DNA of 64,000 nt from DAOVXM01 sp963746255 (GTDB lineage Bacteria; Chloroflexota; Anaerolineae; Anaerolineales; UBA4823): the NCBI GenBank assembly GCA_963746255.1, contig CAVVAJ010000001.1:868001-932000 (forward strand). Direction: 5' to 3'. The notes under the pieces were generated by a model, which searched no databases, had not been told where the DNA came from, and saw only the letters and a list, made by a program, of their open reading frames with translations. Within the stretch, counting starts at the first letter, position 1. The number at the start of each line of letters is the position of its first letter. Shown here piece by piece: positions 37,633-48,461 of the stretch. The translations under genes were made by a program, and so were the position numbers.

Positions 37633-37961
37633 TGAGTTCTACTCAACGCTCTGCAACCACAAGCCCAAAACCGATATTGATACGAATCAATTTCATAAAA
37701 ATCGCCTGTCAAGTATTGTGCTGCACAAATTATTTCTGTATAATAAATGTGCACAGTACGGTTGGGGATATTTTACCGGTAGACAGGGTTGTGCAGTCAT
37801 TATTGTTTGATCGATATTTCTGCGCTACCCACTCATCCCCAAGTTGTTATCAGGCACAGTTTTTCGGGTGGGAATGATCTTGGAGCCTTTGGTCGGGGGG
37901 CTAGCAAGTATCATGACCGTAATTGTCATATCCAGGCACAATAATCTAAGGAGGAAGAACG
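37633..37961. other. intergenic region upstream of the M14 pseudogene
   Basis: 330 bases. It contains the promoter at 37716-37744 and an AAGGAGGAA ribosome site at 37949-37957 for the broken carboxypeptidase gene. No other feature is seen. Confidence 0.5.
37716..37744 (+). promoter_or_regulatory. promoter of the M14 carboxypeptidase pseudogene
   Basis: TTGTGC at 37716-37721 and TATAAT at 37739-37744 have a 17-bp spacer. Transcription would start about 210 bases before the ATG at 37962, so a long leader is implied. Confidence 0.5.
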
Positions 37962-40386
37962 ATGAAGAGGAGATATCAGCGCTGGTTCAGCACCAGTGTA
38001 ATGGTGCTGATAGGTCTCATGTTTTTAGCAATTCCAGCCGGAGCAATAGCTGGAGCGGGCACCGAGGGGAGTGCACCGGAGGATGAAAATCCTTCCCAAT
38101 TTTATGACTCTATCTTATACGCAGAGATTGCTAGCAGACTGGACCAAATCCAATCAAATAGCAGATCGGGTAAAAGTCGAGGTTATTGGGAACTCGGTTG
38201 GAGGACCGCGAGCTTGTTCTTGGTTACGGTATCTGAACCGGATAACCTAGAAAAGTTAGAATACTACCAAAATATCCGACACCTAATGCTGACCAACCCT
38301 AAGCAAGCCGGGGTATTGCATCGAGAATTTCGAGGGTAATTTCAAAGTACCGGTTTTCATCAATGCGAGCATCCACGGGGATGAATATCCCGGCGTGGAT
38401 GCGGCTATCCGACTGATAGAAACGCTAGCATATAATCGTCCTGGTTCTAATTCACAATCTCAAAAGGAAGTTAACCAATCCTGAAGAATGTGATCCTGAT
38501 GGTAAATGTTGTCCAGAATCCCAGACGGGCGCGTTGCAGGGATCAAGGCGAAATGCAAACGGTTTTGACCTGAACCGCGATTTCATGACCCAATCACAGC
38601 CTGAGACACGCGCCACCGTCAGAGTGATCAGCGAGTGGAACCCAATGGTATTGCTGGACCTGCATGGATACATCACTCCGATGCTTATCGAACCCTGTAC
38701 GCCGCCGCATAACCCAAACTACGAATATGATTTGTACATCAAGTGGGCGCTGTACGAGGCCAAGGCGATGGCTGCTGAATTGTTGACCAAACCGGTTTGG
38801 ATTCACAAATCCCGTTTATTGAAGACTCAGGCGATTGGGACGATTGGGCAGCTAACCTACACACCGATGTATGCGATGTACCACGGCAGCTTGGGCATAC
38901 GCTCGAGACACCATCTGAAGGCTGGGGCGACCTGACCGTGGATGCACACTATGCCGCAGTGTGGGGTGCATTCAAGTTTGTCGCTGAGAACACAGACGAG
39001 ATGATCTGCCGACCAGATCGCGATCTTCGAACGCGGCTTTGCAAACGATCAATATCAAATGCTAATTCCGCCAGAAATCTTGAACGAAACGAAATGGGAT
39101 CAGTATGGGAAGAGCGCATATCTCAGAACTTTCCCACATGCCTATATCATTCCAGCGGACGAACCATACCAGTACAGTGACCACCAGGTGGCTCGTCTGA
39201 TCGAATTCCTGCTGTTCAACGATGTACAGGTATCTCAGGCCATCGAACCCTTCAACTTTGAAGGAGCAGAGTACCCGGCTGGCAGCTACATTGTGTGGAT
39301 GAACCAACCCAAGCGCGGACTGGCGAATACCATCTTAGAGAGCGGTCCCGACCTGTCGCGATTGAAGGTCTGTCCTTTTACTCGCCGCCCTCGGTCTGGA
39401 GCCACCCACTGCTTTGGGGTGTTCACCGGGTATCGGTCGCATTTGAAGATGAAGAAGGATTTATAGTAGAAACGCAGCGATGTAGATAGAGCCCCGACAC
39501 CAGAAGGCAGCATCGATTCCCCGGGTTCAGAGTTCTACGCCTTCGTCCCGGATACCCTGGCAACTTTCCAGGCAACCAATGCTCTGCTGGATCGTGGTTC
39601 TATATACTATGCAGCGGTGTCATTTGAGGATAGTGGGCGAGTATTTGAGGCAGGCACTTTGATTGTGACTGAGGCGGAGGTGATTGAACTCAGCAAATCC
39701 TATGCCATCGATATGCTGGCGTTGAGCAATATTCCCGAAGGTGCCATCCAGATGAAACCAATACGGATAGCAGTTAATGGAGATGAAGGTGTCCGGCATG
39801 CGCTGCGTGTATTGGGATTTGATTACGATGAGATTTCCGCACAGGATATCAACGCCGGATTGATAACTGAATATGACGTCTTCATTAACCAGGGGCAGAG
39901 CTGGTCTGGGATCAGCCAGAACGGTGGGAAAGCGCGCTGAATCGGATTTCTTTGACCGCGGCGGTGATTATATTGGATTAGGCATCTCCAGCAGCAGTGT
40001 AGGATTTGCAACCAGCGCCGGGATCATCGATGTTGGTTACGAGACCGCATCTGGCAATGCGATCGTTCGGCTTGATTATGAAGAAACCAATCCAGTGAGC
40101 GCTGGCTTCTGGCCAGCAGGACTACGCCTTTGTTGATGGGCCAGGCTGGTTCACCGAACTGGATTCCGATGTTGACACCGCTGCCAGCTATGCCCCAGGC
40201 TCGTTCCTGGAATCTGGCTATTGGCCAGGTTGGAATGACAGTGGTGCTGCCGGTCAGCCGGTGATCGTGTCGTACGCTGAAGGAGCGAACGACGTAACGT
40301 TAATCGGTATTGACAGCACCTTCCGCGGCCATCCGGAGAACAGCTTCCGCCTGCTGGGCAACGCGATCTACAGCGGACTGGAGTAA
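37962..40386 (+). pseudogene. secreted M14 zinc carboxypeptidase gene, multiply frameshifted
   Basis: Starts MKRRYQRWF with a signal peptide, then after the first frameshift near 38325 reads NASIHGDEYPGVDAA (His and Glu zinc ligands), later NANGFDLNRDF (substrate Arg) and VLLDLHGY (third zinc ligand His). The rest continues as a long C-terminal region ending GNAIYSGLE at 40386. To read the whole gene, at least six frame changes are needed (near 38325, 38500, 38850, 39020, 39370-39480, 39930 and 40120). That is too many for isolated base-call errors, so it is a pseudogene, or a very error-rich stretch. The intended product would be a roughly 800-residue extracellular carboxypeptidase. Confidence 0.8.
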
Positions 40387-40465
40387 TACAATTCTCTTAT
40401 ACCTGCCGCTCGAACCCTGAGCGGCAGGATATATTTTCACTTTGATTGCCGAGGCACCATTTTCT

Positions 40466-41628
40466 TCAGGGGGCAGCCAACTCATCAACTGCGGCTTGAA
40501 GCTTTACAGCACCCCTCGGATTGGCTGGCAGCGGCGCACTAGCGACTGCAGCCGGGATGATGTATTCGTCTAACAGGTTCTGGGGGGTGTAGAAGTCGCG
40601 CTCCTCCAGGTCACTCGTGAAGACTACGACCAAGTCTTTTTCGGGCATGACAAAAATGAACTGCCCAGCATAACCTAATGCCAGGTAGTAGCCAGAGTCA
40701 CTGACCCACCACTGGTAGCCGTAGCCATCTTCTAAGGTCGCCGATATGTATTCTGCGGTTGAAGCCGCGACCCATTCTGCGGGCACTACCTGCTCCCCCT
40801 CCCAAACGCCGTTGTTTAAGTACAAGTAGCCTATCTTCGCCATGTCCTGCGGCCGCATGCGCAGCTCACCCCAACCGATATTGATCCCTTGCGGGTTCTT
40901 GGGCCAGGTCACGTCGGTGACGCCCAGCGGACCGAACAAGTGCTGGTCTGCAAATTCTTGGGCACTCATACCGGTTGTCTCAGAGATGATAGCCGAAAGC
41001 AGGAAGGATGCTCCATTGCAGTACTCGAAGCGGGTTCCGGGAGGGCAATCATGGGGAGATCCAATATATATTGCACCCAATCCGTGCTGGCACGCATCTG
41101 ATTGAGCCCGTCCCAGCGGTAGAGGTACAAGTCTTGACAGTCAAATCCGGAGGTCATCGTCAGCAGATGCGCCAGGGTCATCTCTTCTTTACGCTGGTCG
41201 CGGTTGGCGACGTCCTGATCTGGGAATAATGCCAATACTGGGATATCGACGCTCTCAATATAGCCTTCAGCGATGGCTATACCGATCAAGGCAGAGACGA
41301 TGCTCTTGGTACAGGAGTGAATGATGTGCTGCTCTGATGTCATATAGGGATATACGCTGGCATCCAGTACCAGGTAGCCATTGCGGATGATGGTCACACT
41401 GTCAATGGCGTAATCCTGGGCGTGGATCGTTTCCAGCATGCTCGCTAATAATGCCGAATCGATCCCCTGTGCCTCGGGCGTGGATGGATGCCAGCCGGCC
41501 GTTGGCCAATACTCTACCGTAGCAGGAAATGTAGCTGTTGAAGGGGCAGCTCCATATCGGTCGCACCCAGAAATGCATAATAATAAAGCTATCAGTACAA
41601 CTAGAACTCTATTCTTGCCCAGACTCAT
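40466..41628 (-). pseudogene. serine hydrolase / class C beta-lactamase-like lipoprotein, one frameshift
   Basis: Starts at ATG 41628 with a lipoprotein signal (LLLCISGC). The SxxK motif lies in HSCTKSIVSALIG (near residue 110), and the YxN motif is FEYCNGAS, already in the second frame. The frames change near 41055, where one base is missing between DLPMI and PPGTRFEYCNG. The second part continues to 40466 with YGYQWW and a C-terminal Pro-rich tail. One indel restores about 385 residues. It belongs to the penicillin-binding-protein-related S12 family, which often acts as esterases or peptidases. It is either a recent pseudogene or an assembly error. Confidence 0.75.
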
Positions 41629-41763
41629 TTATTTGCTCCGCAATAAAGTGAAATACCGCTGAAGGCTCACAATCTTAATATTGAACGACTGCGGGTAGGG
41701 TTCATTTTTTGTGTCAGGTACGGATAGAACAGTTTGCTGATTCAGTTTGCGTTAACCCCCGTT

Positions 41764-42264
41764 TTATTGTGCTTGTCCCCCGACCTCCCGATGGCGGATG
41801 CTCCAGAGGATCATCACTCCGGCGCCAAGCATGATCGCCACATCCGCCACGTTAAAGATACCGGTGCGCAGGTTGCCGATACCGATATTCATGAAATCAA
41901 TCACCTGACCATAGATGACCCGGTCGATCAGGTTGCTTACCCCACCCCCGACCAGCAGACCGATTCCGCTGATACCGAGCAGATCTAGGCTATCGGACCG
42001 CCAGGCAAATACCAATAACCCGACCAGCATTAACCCTGCGATGACGCTGAGCAGTAAGAAGCGCAGGTTCGGGGCCAGGTTGGCGCCTAAGCCCAACATG
42101 GCACCGGTATTCTCGGAGTAGTAGATGCGGATAATATCATCCAGCAGGATGATGGGAGGGATGTTGGCCAGTTTATCGCGCGCGAACGATTTCGCGACCT
42201 GGTCAAGCACTACCGAAGCGCCCGCGATCAGCGAGATCAAAAAAATTCTTGTTGCTTTCTTCAT
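41764..42264 (-). CDS. lspA: signal peptidase II
   Basis: The 166-residue (from ATG 42264) membrane aspartyl protease removes signal peptides from prolipoproteins. It has four membrane helices and the family motifs NTGAMLGL (usual NTGAAFG), GGGVSNLIDRV with catalytic Asp (near residue 118) and FNVADVAI with the second Asp (near 138). The first in-frame start at 42288 adds eight residues. It fits the lipoboxes seen in other proteins of this window. Confidence 0.93.
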   Translation of the reverse strand: MKKATRIFLISLIAGASVVLDQVAKSFARDKLANIPPIILLDDIIRIYYSENTGAMLGLGANLAPNLRFLLLSVIAGLMLVGLLVFAWRSDSLDLLGISGIGLLVGGGVSNLIDRVIYGQVIDFMNIGIGNLRTGIFNVADVAIMLGAGVMILWSIRHREVGGQAQ

Positions 42265-42301
42265 GAGAAATCTGCCTAAGAGATCCACCTGCGATCAGGC
42301 A

Positions 42302-42538
42302 TTATACTTTGTTCTTCAGCGGATTGGGGTGTGGGTAACAGCACAGGACATAGTCCATGTATTCTATGCCGCAGAAGTATGGGCAGATCGAAATGTTCTT
42401 CACTGCGCAGCGATGTTCACTAGAGGCTTCAGCTGCGTTCCATGGGCAGGCGTCCTGTCCCCAAACGATATCACCAGCAGGGGTAGTGAGATCGATATCC
42501 ATATTGGCGCCATCTAATTTTCTAATTACTTCATCCAT
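42302..42538 (-). CDS. small Cys-rich protein of unknown function
   Basis: The 78-residue protein starts MDEVIRKLDG, with GAGAGGA before the ATG. Its second half contains seven Cys in the pattern CPW...HRCAVKN..ICPYFC...VLCCYPHP, which looks like a metal-binding (Zn or Fe-S) knuckle. I do not recognise a named family. There is no signal peptide. The spacing of charged and Cys residues and the ribosome site suggest it is real rather than a shadow frame. It is 38 bases upstream of lspA on the same strand. Confidence 0.6.
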   Translation of the reverse strand: MDEVIRKLDGANMDIDLTTPAGDIVWGQDACPWNAAEASSEHRCAVKNISICPYFCGIEYMDYVLCCYPHPNPLKNKV

Positions 42539-42644
42539 GAAATCCTCTCAAGCAGGCAGTAGGAATGCACCCACCTTCAATCTACAGATAACAGAATATT
42601 ACTATTGAAGGTTGCCTTATATAATTGTGTGATCGAACACGATA

Positions 42645-45074
42645 TCAAATCCGCCGCTTTGGACCAACTAAATCAGCGACAACCTCATCCAGATCCAATT
42701 CCTGGCCTCTTTCCAGCGCCGCCAAATACTTCTCCTGAGGTAGTTCAGCTTCGATAATGGCGAGTAGCTCATTCGCGCTGTCGCTGATACGCCCTTCCAG
42801 CCACCTGTTCTGATGGCTGACGGGATGCTGTACCACCAATGCCAGCAGCTCGACTGCACCCTCTGGATTACCCTGAGCTTCCCTTAGGCGGGCGTACTCA
42901 TATAAGAGATTGATGACATCGCGGACAAAACCAATTTCGAATGAAATCCACAGGCTGATTGCTAGATAATTTTCTGCTTCTACAATCTGACCCAGTGATA
43001 GGGTGACCTTGCCGAGATATTTGCTGGATGTTTGGACCGAATAGTGGAAACCGAACTGCCGTGAAATTTCCAGGCTGCGCAGATAATAACCTTTTGCTTG
43101 CTCGTACTCACTACCTACCAAAGCTGCATGCCCCAGGATAATTAACGGTATAGTCGATCCAATCTTATCGCCGATCTCTTGATAAAGCTCCAAGTTGGAT
43201 TCTGCCAGCCGTCTTGCCTCTGAGTAATCTCCTTTTATCAAGGCACTCATACACACCCCAAATAACGTAAATGCTAACAGCCATTTATCATCAAGCTTTG
43301 CAGCAATCGCGAGCATGTTATTGGATGCATCAATCTCTTCCGCAAACCGATTTAGAAAATATGCGTTCAGGACCAGGCTGTCATAAGCCATTACAAGTGC
43401 AACAGGGTCATCCAGGTGCTGCAAGATAGCCACACTTTCTTCAGCCAGTATATAGCCTTGATCAGCAAGATCCAGCCAAGCCATGAAATATCCCTGATAT
43501 GCCATCGCTAAAGCTCGCAAGACAGCAGATTCCTCACCAGCCTCACCCGGAAATACCTTAACCGCCTCTGCGAACAATTCCATTCCCCCGTGGTTCCACC
43601 AACGGATCCAGTAAACATACCAGAGGCAATGAATGAACTTCAAAAGTTGGCTGGCATTTCTTTGATCTATATAATATCGCCAGGCTGCCCGTACATTTTC
43701 AATATCAGCTTCAATCTCAGCAAGCGCCAGAATCTGCCGTGCACTTTTGAGATGTTCCCATCTCTGTCCCATAAACTCTGTGTAATATGCAGCATGCAGT
43801 TCGTGAATGGAAATGCTGGTTTCCGGCATTTTGTCAAGCCGCTCTTGGGCATATTGCCTTAGCAGTTCATGGACTTCTACGCGTCCGGTATCTGGATCGT
43901 GACTGAGGAAAGATTTATTGACTAACCCCACCAGTTGCTGGAGCGAAGCTCCTGCGACCCGCTGAGCTGCTTCCCGGGTAAAGCCGCCCCGAAAAACTGA
44001 GAGAGCAATAAAAATCTCCTGCTCAGGCTTATCCATCAGGGACCATGAGTAATCAAAAACGGCACGGATACTGCGGTGACGTGCTGGCGCATCACGCACA
44101 TCAGTCACCAGGAAATCAATGCCCTGCTCGAGTTCCTCAGCAATTCCATCCACACGCAGTATCTGCAACCATGCCGCGGCCAGTTCGATGGCCAGCGGCA
44201 TCCCCTGAACAATTTCACAGATCGTAGCAATTTGCTTCAGCTCCTCCTTGGAAGGATCAAATCCTGGGCAGACCTTGCCGGCACTCTGTACGAATAAGGC
44301 AATGGCATCATTTTGAGGATAATCTTCCGATCCTACTTGTTTGGAGGTGTCCATCCCTCCAACCACAAAATTTGTCTCAGATAACAAGTTCAATCTTTCT
44401 CGTGATGTAGCCAGGATCTTCACCCCAGGAGCAAACTTGAGAATCTCGTTGATAATTCCCACACCATCCAACAAGTGCTCATAATTGTCCATTAGCAGCA
44501 GAAGCTGTCTCTTCCGCAGGTAGCGGAGCAATTGATAGTGCGGATCTTCTTGTGTGGCGAGGGGAAATTTCAACGCTTCCGCAATGGTCTGAATGATGTG
44601 TTCAGCTGAACGAATAGGTGCTAATGAAACGAAGAAGCACCCGTCTTCAAAATCATGTACCGATGCCTCAGCCACTTTCAGCGCCAAGCGCGTCTTCCCT
44701 ATCCCGCCTGGGCCGGTTAGCGTGAGCAGGCGCGTCCCCAACAACTGCTGCTTGATTTCGTTCAGTTCGATCCTGCGTCCAATGAACTTGGTCGACTCGG
44801 CAGGTAGATTTGTGGGCAGCTTTGTTGTGGTTTTCTGGGAGTTATCCAAGATGCCCAGTTCTTCAGCCCGGGTGACTGCCTCACGCCGGTTTTTCACATA
44901 TAGTTTACTGAGTATTTTCCCAACATAATCCTTAACAGTGCTTTCGGCAAGATGCAGGTGGTCAGCGATCTCACGGTTTGTTAGATGCTCCGAAAGGAGA
45001 AGTAATACTTCTCGCTCACGCCAGGTCAGGTCGTCAGCATGCACTGTACCCCCGAGCAACTCACTTTTACTCAT
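42645..45074 (-). CDS. transcription regulator: N-terminal LuxR-type HTH, NB-ARC ATPase, TPR repeats
   Basis: About 809 residues from ATG 45074. A LuxR/GerE HTH comes first (about residues 14-75: WREREVLLLLSEHLTNREIADHLHLAEST). An NB-ARC/STAND ATPase follows: Walker A LTGPGGIGKTRLAL near 120, Walker B LLLLMDNYEHLL near 200, and LATSRERLNL. A TPR superhelix fills the last 450 residues. In most LuxR-family ATPase regulators (MalT type) the HTH is C-terminal, so the N-terminal position is notable. It is divergent from the HEAT-repeat gene, with operator-like repeats between them. Confidence 0.85.
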   Translation of the reverse strand: MSKSELLGGTVHADDLTWREREVLLLLSEHLTNREIADHLHLAESTVKDYVGKILSKLYVKNRREAVTRAEELGILDNSQKTTTKLPTNLPAESTKFIGRRIELNEIKQQLLGTRLLTLTGPGGIGKTRLALKVAEASVHDFEDGCFFVSLAPIRSAEHIIQTIAEALKFPLATQEDPHYQLLRYLRKRQLLLLMDNYEHLLDGVGIINEILKFAPGVKILATSRERLNLLSETNFVVGGMDTSKQVGSEDYPQNDAIALFVQSAGKVCPGFDPSKEELKQIATICEIVQGMPLAIELAAAWLQILRVDGIAEELEQGIDFLVTDVRDAPARHRSIRAVFDYSWSLMDKPEQEIFIALSVFRGGFTREAAQRVAGASLQQLVGLVNKSFLSHDPDTGRVEVHELLRQYAQERLDKMPETSISIHELHAAYYTEFMGQRWEHLKSARQILALAEIEADIENVRAAWRYYIDQRNASQLLKFIHCLWYVYWIRWWNHGGMELFAEAVKVFPGEAGEESAVLRALAMAYQGYFMAWLDLADQGYILAEESVAILQHLDDPVALVMAYDSLVLNAYFLNRFAEEIDASNNMLAIAAKLDDKWLLAFTLFGVCMSALIKGDYSEARRLAESNLELYQEIGDKIGSTIPLIILGHAALVGSEYEQAKGYYLRSLEISRQFGFHYSVQTSSKYLGKVTLSLGQIVEAENYLAISLWISFEIGFVRDVINLLYEYARLREAQGNPEGAVELLALVVQHPVSHQNRWLEGRISDSANELLAIIEAELPQEKYLAALERGQELDLDEVVADLVGPKRRI

Positions 45075-45155
45075 GGTCGAACTTCTTGGACAGATTGGAC
45101 AGAATCTAATCAATCAGATCAATATAGATAACTCTACAATTACATTCTACCGGAT

Positions 45156-45188
45156 TTACCTACTTTTTACCTACTAAAAGGTGGGTAA
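45156..45188. promoter_or_regulatory. operator-like direct and inverted repeats
   Basis: TTACCTACT occurs at 45156-45164 and again at 45167-45175, exactly 11 bp apart (one helix turn). AGGTGGGTAA at 45179-45188 is an imperfect inverted copy. They lie in the divergent promoter region of the NB-ARC regulator and the HEAT gene, where a regulator dimer or oligomer could bind. Confidence 0.5.
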
Positions 45189-45265
45189 CTCACCGGTAAC
45201 AATTCGCTATAGTTGAGACATGCTTAATGCAAGTCAAAGAGTAATTGTAGCGAAAGGAATCAGAG

Positions 45266-45652
45266 ATGTTTCAAATCGAGATTGATCAACGTCTAGAAGT
45301 AGCTGAGCAGAAAAATATATTTACGCCTTTACCGCTAGTTTTAGGGATCCAACCCGACCTAAAATTGTACAATTTGCTGGCTGATCTGTCACCAGATACT
45401 CCTTGGGGGGATCGGCAAATAGCCGCCAGAAAATTAGGGGATATGCGCAGCCCCGAAGCCGTACCGGCACTGTTAGAAGCACTGCTGGTTGACACCTTTT
45501 GGATGGTGCGCTGTACCATCATCCAAGCACTGGAGAAGATCGGCGATCCAGGGGTTATTCCCACCCTGTTGGAGGTTGCAAAGAGCGATAGTTTCCAGGT
45601 AGTACGATCATACGCGGCCAAAGCAATCGAACGGTTATCTCCGGTGGGGTAA
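45266..45652 (+). CDS. small HEAT-repeat protein
   Basis: The 128-residue protein has a roughly 45-residue N-terminal part and two HEAT/PBS-lyase-like repeats (about 47-125: AARKLGDMRSPEAVPALLEAL, IIQALEKIGDPGVIPTLLEV). The repeats make a short helical scaffold, normally for protein binding. CGAAAGGAATC precedes the ATG. It is divergently placed next to the NB-ARC regulator, so a functional link is possible but not shown. Confidence 0.8.
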   Translation: MFQIEIDQRLEVAEQKNIFTPLPLVLGIQPDLKLYNLLADLSPDTPWGDRQIAARKLGDMRSPEAVPALLEALLVDTFWMVRCTIIQALEKIGDPGVIPTLLEVAKSDSFQVVRSYAAKAIERLSPVG

Positions 45653-45772
45653 GAAAAAATTTGAATTGAAAGTATGAATGGTGAAAACCTGAAGTGGGAG
45701 TATGTTTGAACTGCACTGAGGTTTGAAACGGGTATAAACAGCCATATCATCATACTTCGATGAGCTTAAAAC

Positions 45773-45803
45773 ATAACGGGGAAGCGATATGCTTCCCCGT
45801 TAT
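45773..45803. terminator. strong hairpin terminator
   Basis: A 13-bp perfect stem has arms ATAACGGGGAAGC (45773-45785) and GCTTCCCCGTTAT (45791-45803) with a 5-nt loop. On the minus strand it is followed by GTTTT, and it lies 22 bases after the stop of the metallopeptidase pseudogene. It may serve both convergent genes. Confidence 0.75.
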
Positions 45804-45824
45804 CGATTTCATCGCAGCGGATGA

Positions 45825-47967
45825 TTATTCCACCCAGAAGTAATAGTCAGAGTTGAGAATATGGGGAGCGTGGTTAGAAACAATCGAAACCAAAACGCGC
45901 CCTGAATCCACAGGGGTTGCTGCAACCTTATCCACTCCCTCTTGAGTGTCTGGATCAGCAGTCATAATGCTCACATCATGTAATGCTCCATCGCACTGTT
46001 GCTGGCAGGTTCTGGATAACGGGCTGTCGGCACCCACTTGGTGTCCATCGTGAGCACACCAAACCCATTGGGGAGAATACCATCTGTAACAATCCAGCCA
46101 GTTGAAGTCCAGCCGTCCTCACCTGCTTCGACGTCATCGAAGAAACCAATCTCCGGGATTGAGATGTCGTCGACATACATCATCTGTAAAGTGAAGGCAC
46201 CATCCTGCCAGGTCGTGAAGTACAGATCGATAACATGACCGGCAAACGGTGATAAATCCATCGACACAGGCATCCAACCGCCGCTATTTCCCGTGAAAGC
46301 ATGCCAACGATTCAGCAGCTTCGTAGGTAGACGGCTCTCGTTCATCAGGTGTATTCGGGTTGTTTTGAATGTGAGATACAGTAGTCTACCGTGCCACCAG
46401 CGTCTAGCGTGTACCACTCATCCGTATCCTGGTCATGAACCTCAACATATCCGTAATCCCAATCAGCCTCGATATCGAAGTATGTCATAAAGTTTAGGGT
46501 TGCGCCTCCAGCTGGAATGTCAAAGGTCTGGTAGAAGCTGCGCCAAGACCAAGCTTCGGCACCCGAGTACCATTCGTAAGTGCCGCTGTAGGGCAGCGTT
46601 CCAGAAAAGTCAGCTCCGTCGATGTTAACTTTGCTAGCTTTCTTTGTATTGAAGCGGTAGTATTGAGCGGTGTAGGGTTGTGGGTCTCCAAGCCAATTCG
46701 ATGGAACAACGAACGGAGCCATATCAGGCGGACCCCACCACATGTTGCTTAAAGCGTATTCAATAGTATAGCCCCAAGTATCTCCAGAGCCGATATCGAG
46801 CGTTTCATAGCCATATGGTCCTCCGGCTTTGTAGGTATCGTCAATGTAATTGGCTACCGTCCAGTTATCGAATATCTCGTTGAACGTTTCTCGGTAGCCA
46901 AAAGCTGCCAAGGTATTCTCGACACCCTCGATCCCGTTGGCTTGATCCTGCACCAACGCAGTTGTGAAAGCAGCCCCACCAAACTTCTCAAACAGGTAGA
47001 GTTGGAACAGGTAGCTGGCACCGTAGTCTTCCAAACCACTGCCCCAGAAGGTCAACGCGGTGATGGGGTGGTAGACCATATAATACGCGAGGTGACTTTG
47101 CGAATGTCCATATCCGCACAGGAAACCGGATAGGTCAGCTAAGCCTTCGTCAACCCAGGATGGTTCATCTGGATCTATGTCGAAGTGCACTAAGTGTTCG
47201 AATTCATGGGCGAAAGTTCCCTCATACAGGTAAGGCCGGGCGGCATCAGGTCCTACGCGGTTCCCCCAATCATACGAGTCGATGTGCATGATATTCTTAT
47301 TGTTAGTGGCACTCTCGCTTGCCGAGAAGTATCCGGCGATATACGATGTCTGATTGCAGTCGTAATAGGAATCATCCCGGATATTAAAGATCAGGGTCCA
47401 GGTTTTCTGGCCCTCATCTCCTCGCGATAGTGGTTCACCGAAAACCTCCGAGATGGTTGGATACATATTGTTGTCAAACTCATCCAGCAAGTATTCCAGC
47501 TGGGCATGCGATATTACATCTTCTGTGCGACCGTCGCCGCAATCTAGTGGGTTCGGGAAGTAGTAATTCGTGCCATCGAAGGCATCGTAGGCTTCTTGTT
47601 GAACCAGGATTATGCCCGATGTGCCATCTAAGACTACAACAAAATCCTGGTCATAATCGTATCCCTGACCATTATCACTAACTGTGAAAGTAAATTCATC
47701 ACCAACTTCAGCAGGCATACCATAGGGAGATGCTCCTGTTGCTAAAGCAGGGCTGAACAACGCTGCGAGTTTGCGCACGATTATCTCATCCCAGCCCAAA
47801 TCCTCGACCGAGATATCCATCGGATCAAGACCTGTGGGAGCCATGTTGTTTCGTGGAAACTCAAAAGGTGGTTCGACAGTTGGGTCTGCCGAGGCCGGGA
47901 TAATCCCCACCAAAAGGCTTAACAGCAATACAAGAGGTATTGCAACACTCAATAGCTTTTTTTTCAT
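45825..47967 (-). pseudogene. secreted M6-like (immune inhibitor A type) metallopeptidase, frameshifted
   Basis: Start at ATG 47967 with GGAGGACAATC upstream. A signal peptide (KKKLLSVAIPLVLLLSL, cleavage near residue 26) is followed by a propeptide and a gluzincin core: FAHEFEHLVHFD (zinc HExxH) and WVDEGLADLSGF (third ligand Glu) near residue 255-280. The first 540 residues are in one frame. Near 46365 the frame changes (ISHS followed by NNPNTPDEREP), near 46310 again, then a jelly-roll-like domain follows, and near 45975 a further change leads to the end at 45825. At least three indels are needed. The catalytic domain is intact, so a truncated active peptidase is conceivable. Confidence 0.78.
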
Positions 47968-48461
47968 GATTGTCCTCCGTACATACATTACTTAGTTAAT
48001 TTCGATCTAAATTGAACACCAATTTAGTTACCTAATAATATCTACACCTCCTTTCCGTAATTACCCGGCAAATGCAAATTTTTCCCAAGTATCTATCGGA
48101 TAGACTTTGCTGGGAGTGGAATAAATGAATATGAAATTTACCGCGGTTTACTAACATTTTATATTCTGGGGAAATGGGCAGCCGTGTAACGTGATGTATT
48201 GTCCCACCGATTATTCTATGAGAAAGTATGGTTTAACTAACGGAATTTCTCGATCCGCCTCCGACTTGAACAATTTGAGCGTGCTTCTTGATAGGAACTG
48301 CTCTCTTATCTATATACTACGCGATAAATGACAAAAATGCAAGAATCACGATTAATATTTTCAGAAAAATGAAAATGAGACTGGCAGGTAAAAAACACGT
48401 TTTCCCTGCTTCTCTAAGTGATGGACCTATGAGAAAGGAATCCAGACAAACTTATCCCCGT
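47968..48461. other. intergenic region without a recognised gene
   Basis: About 490 AT-rich bases between the metallopeptidase start and the PP2C gene end. I find no ORF with homology, no repeat and no terminator in it. Confidence 0.45.
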
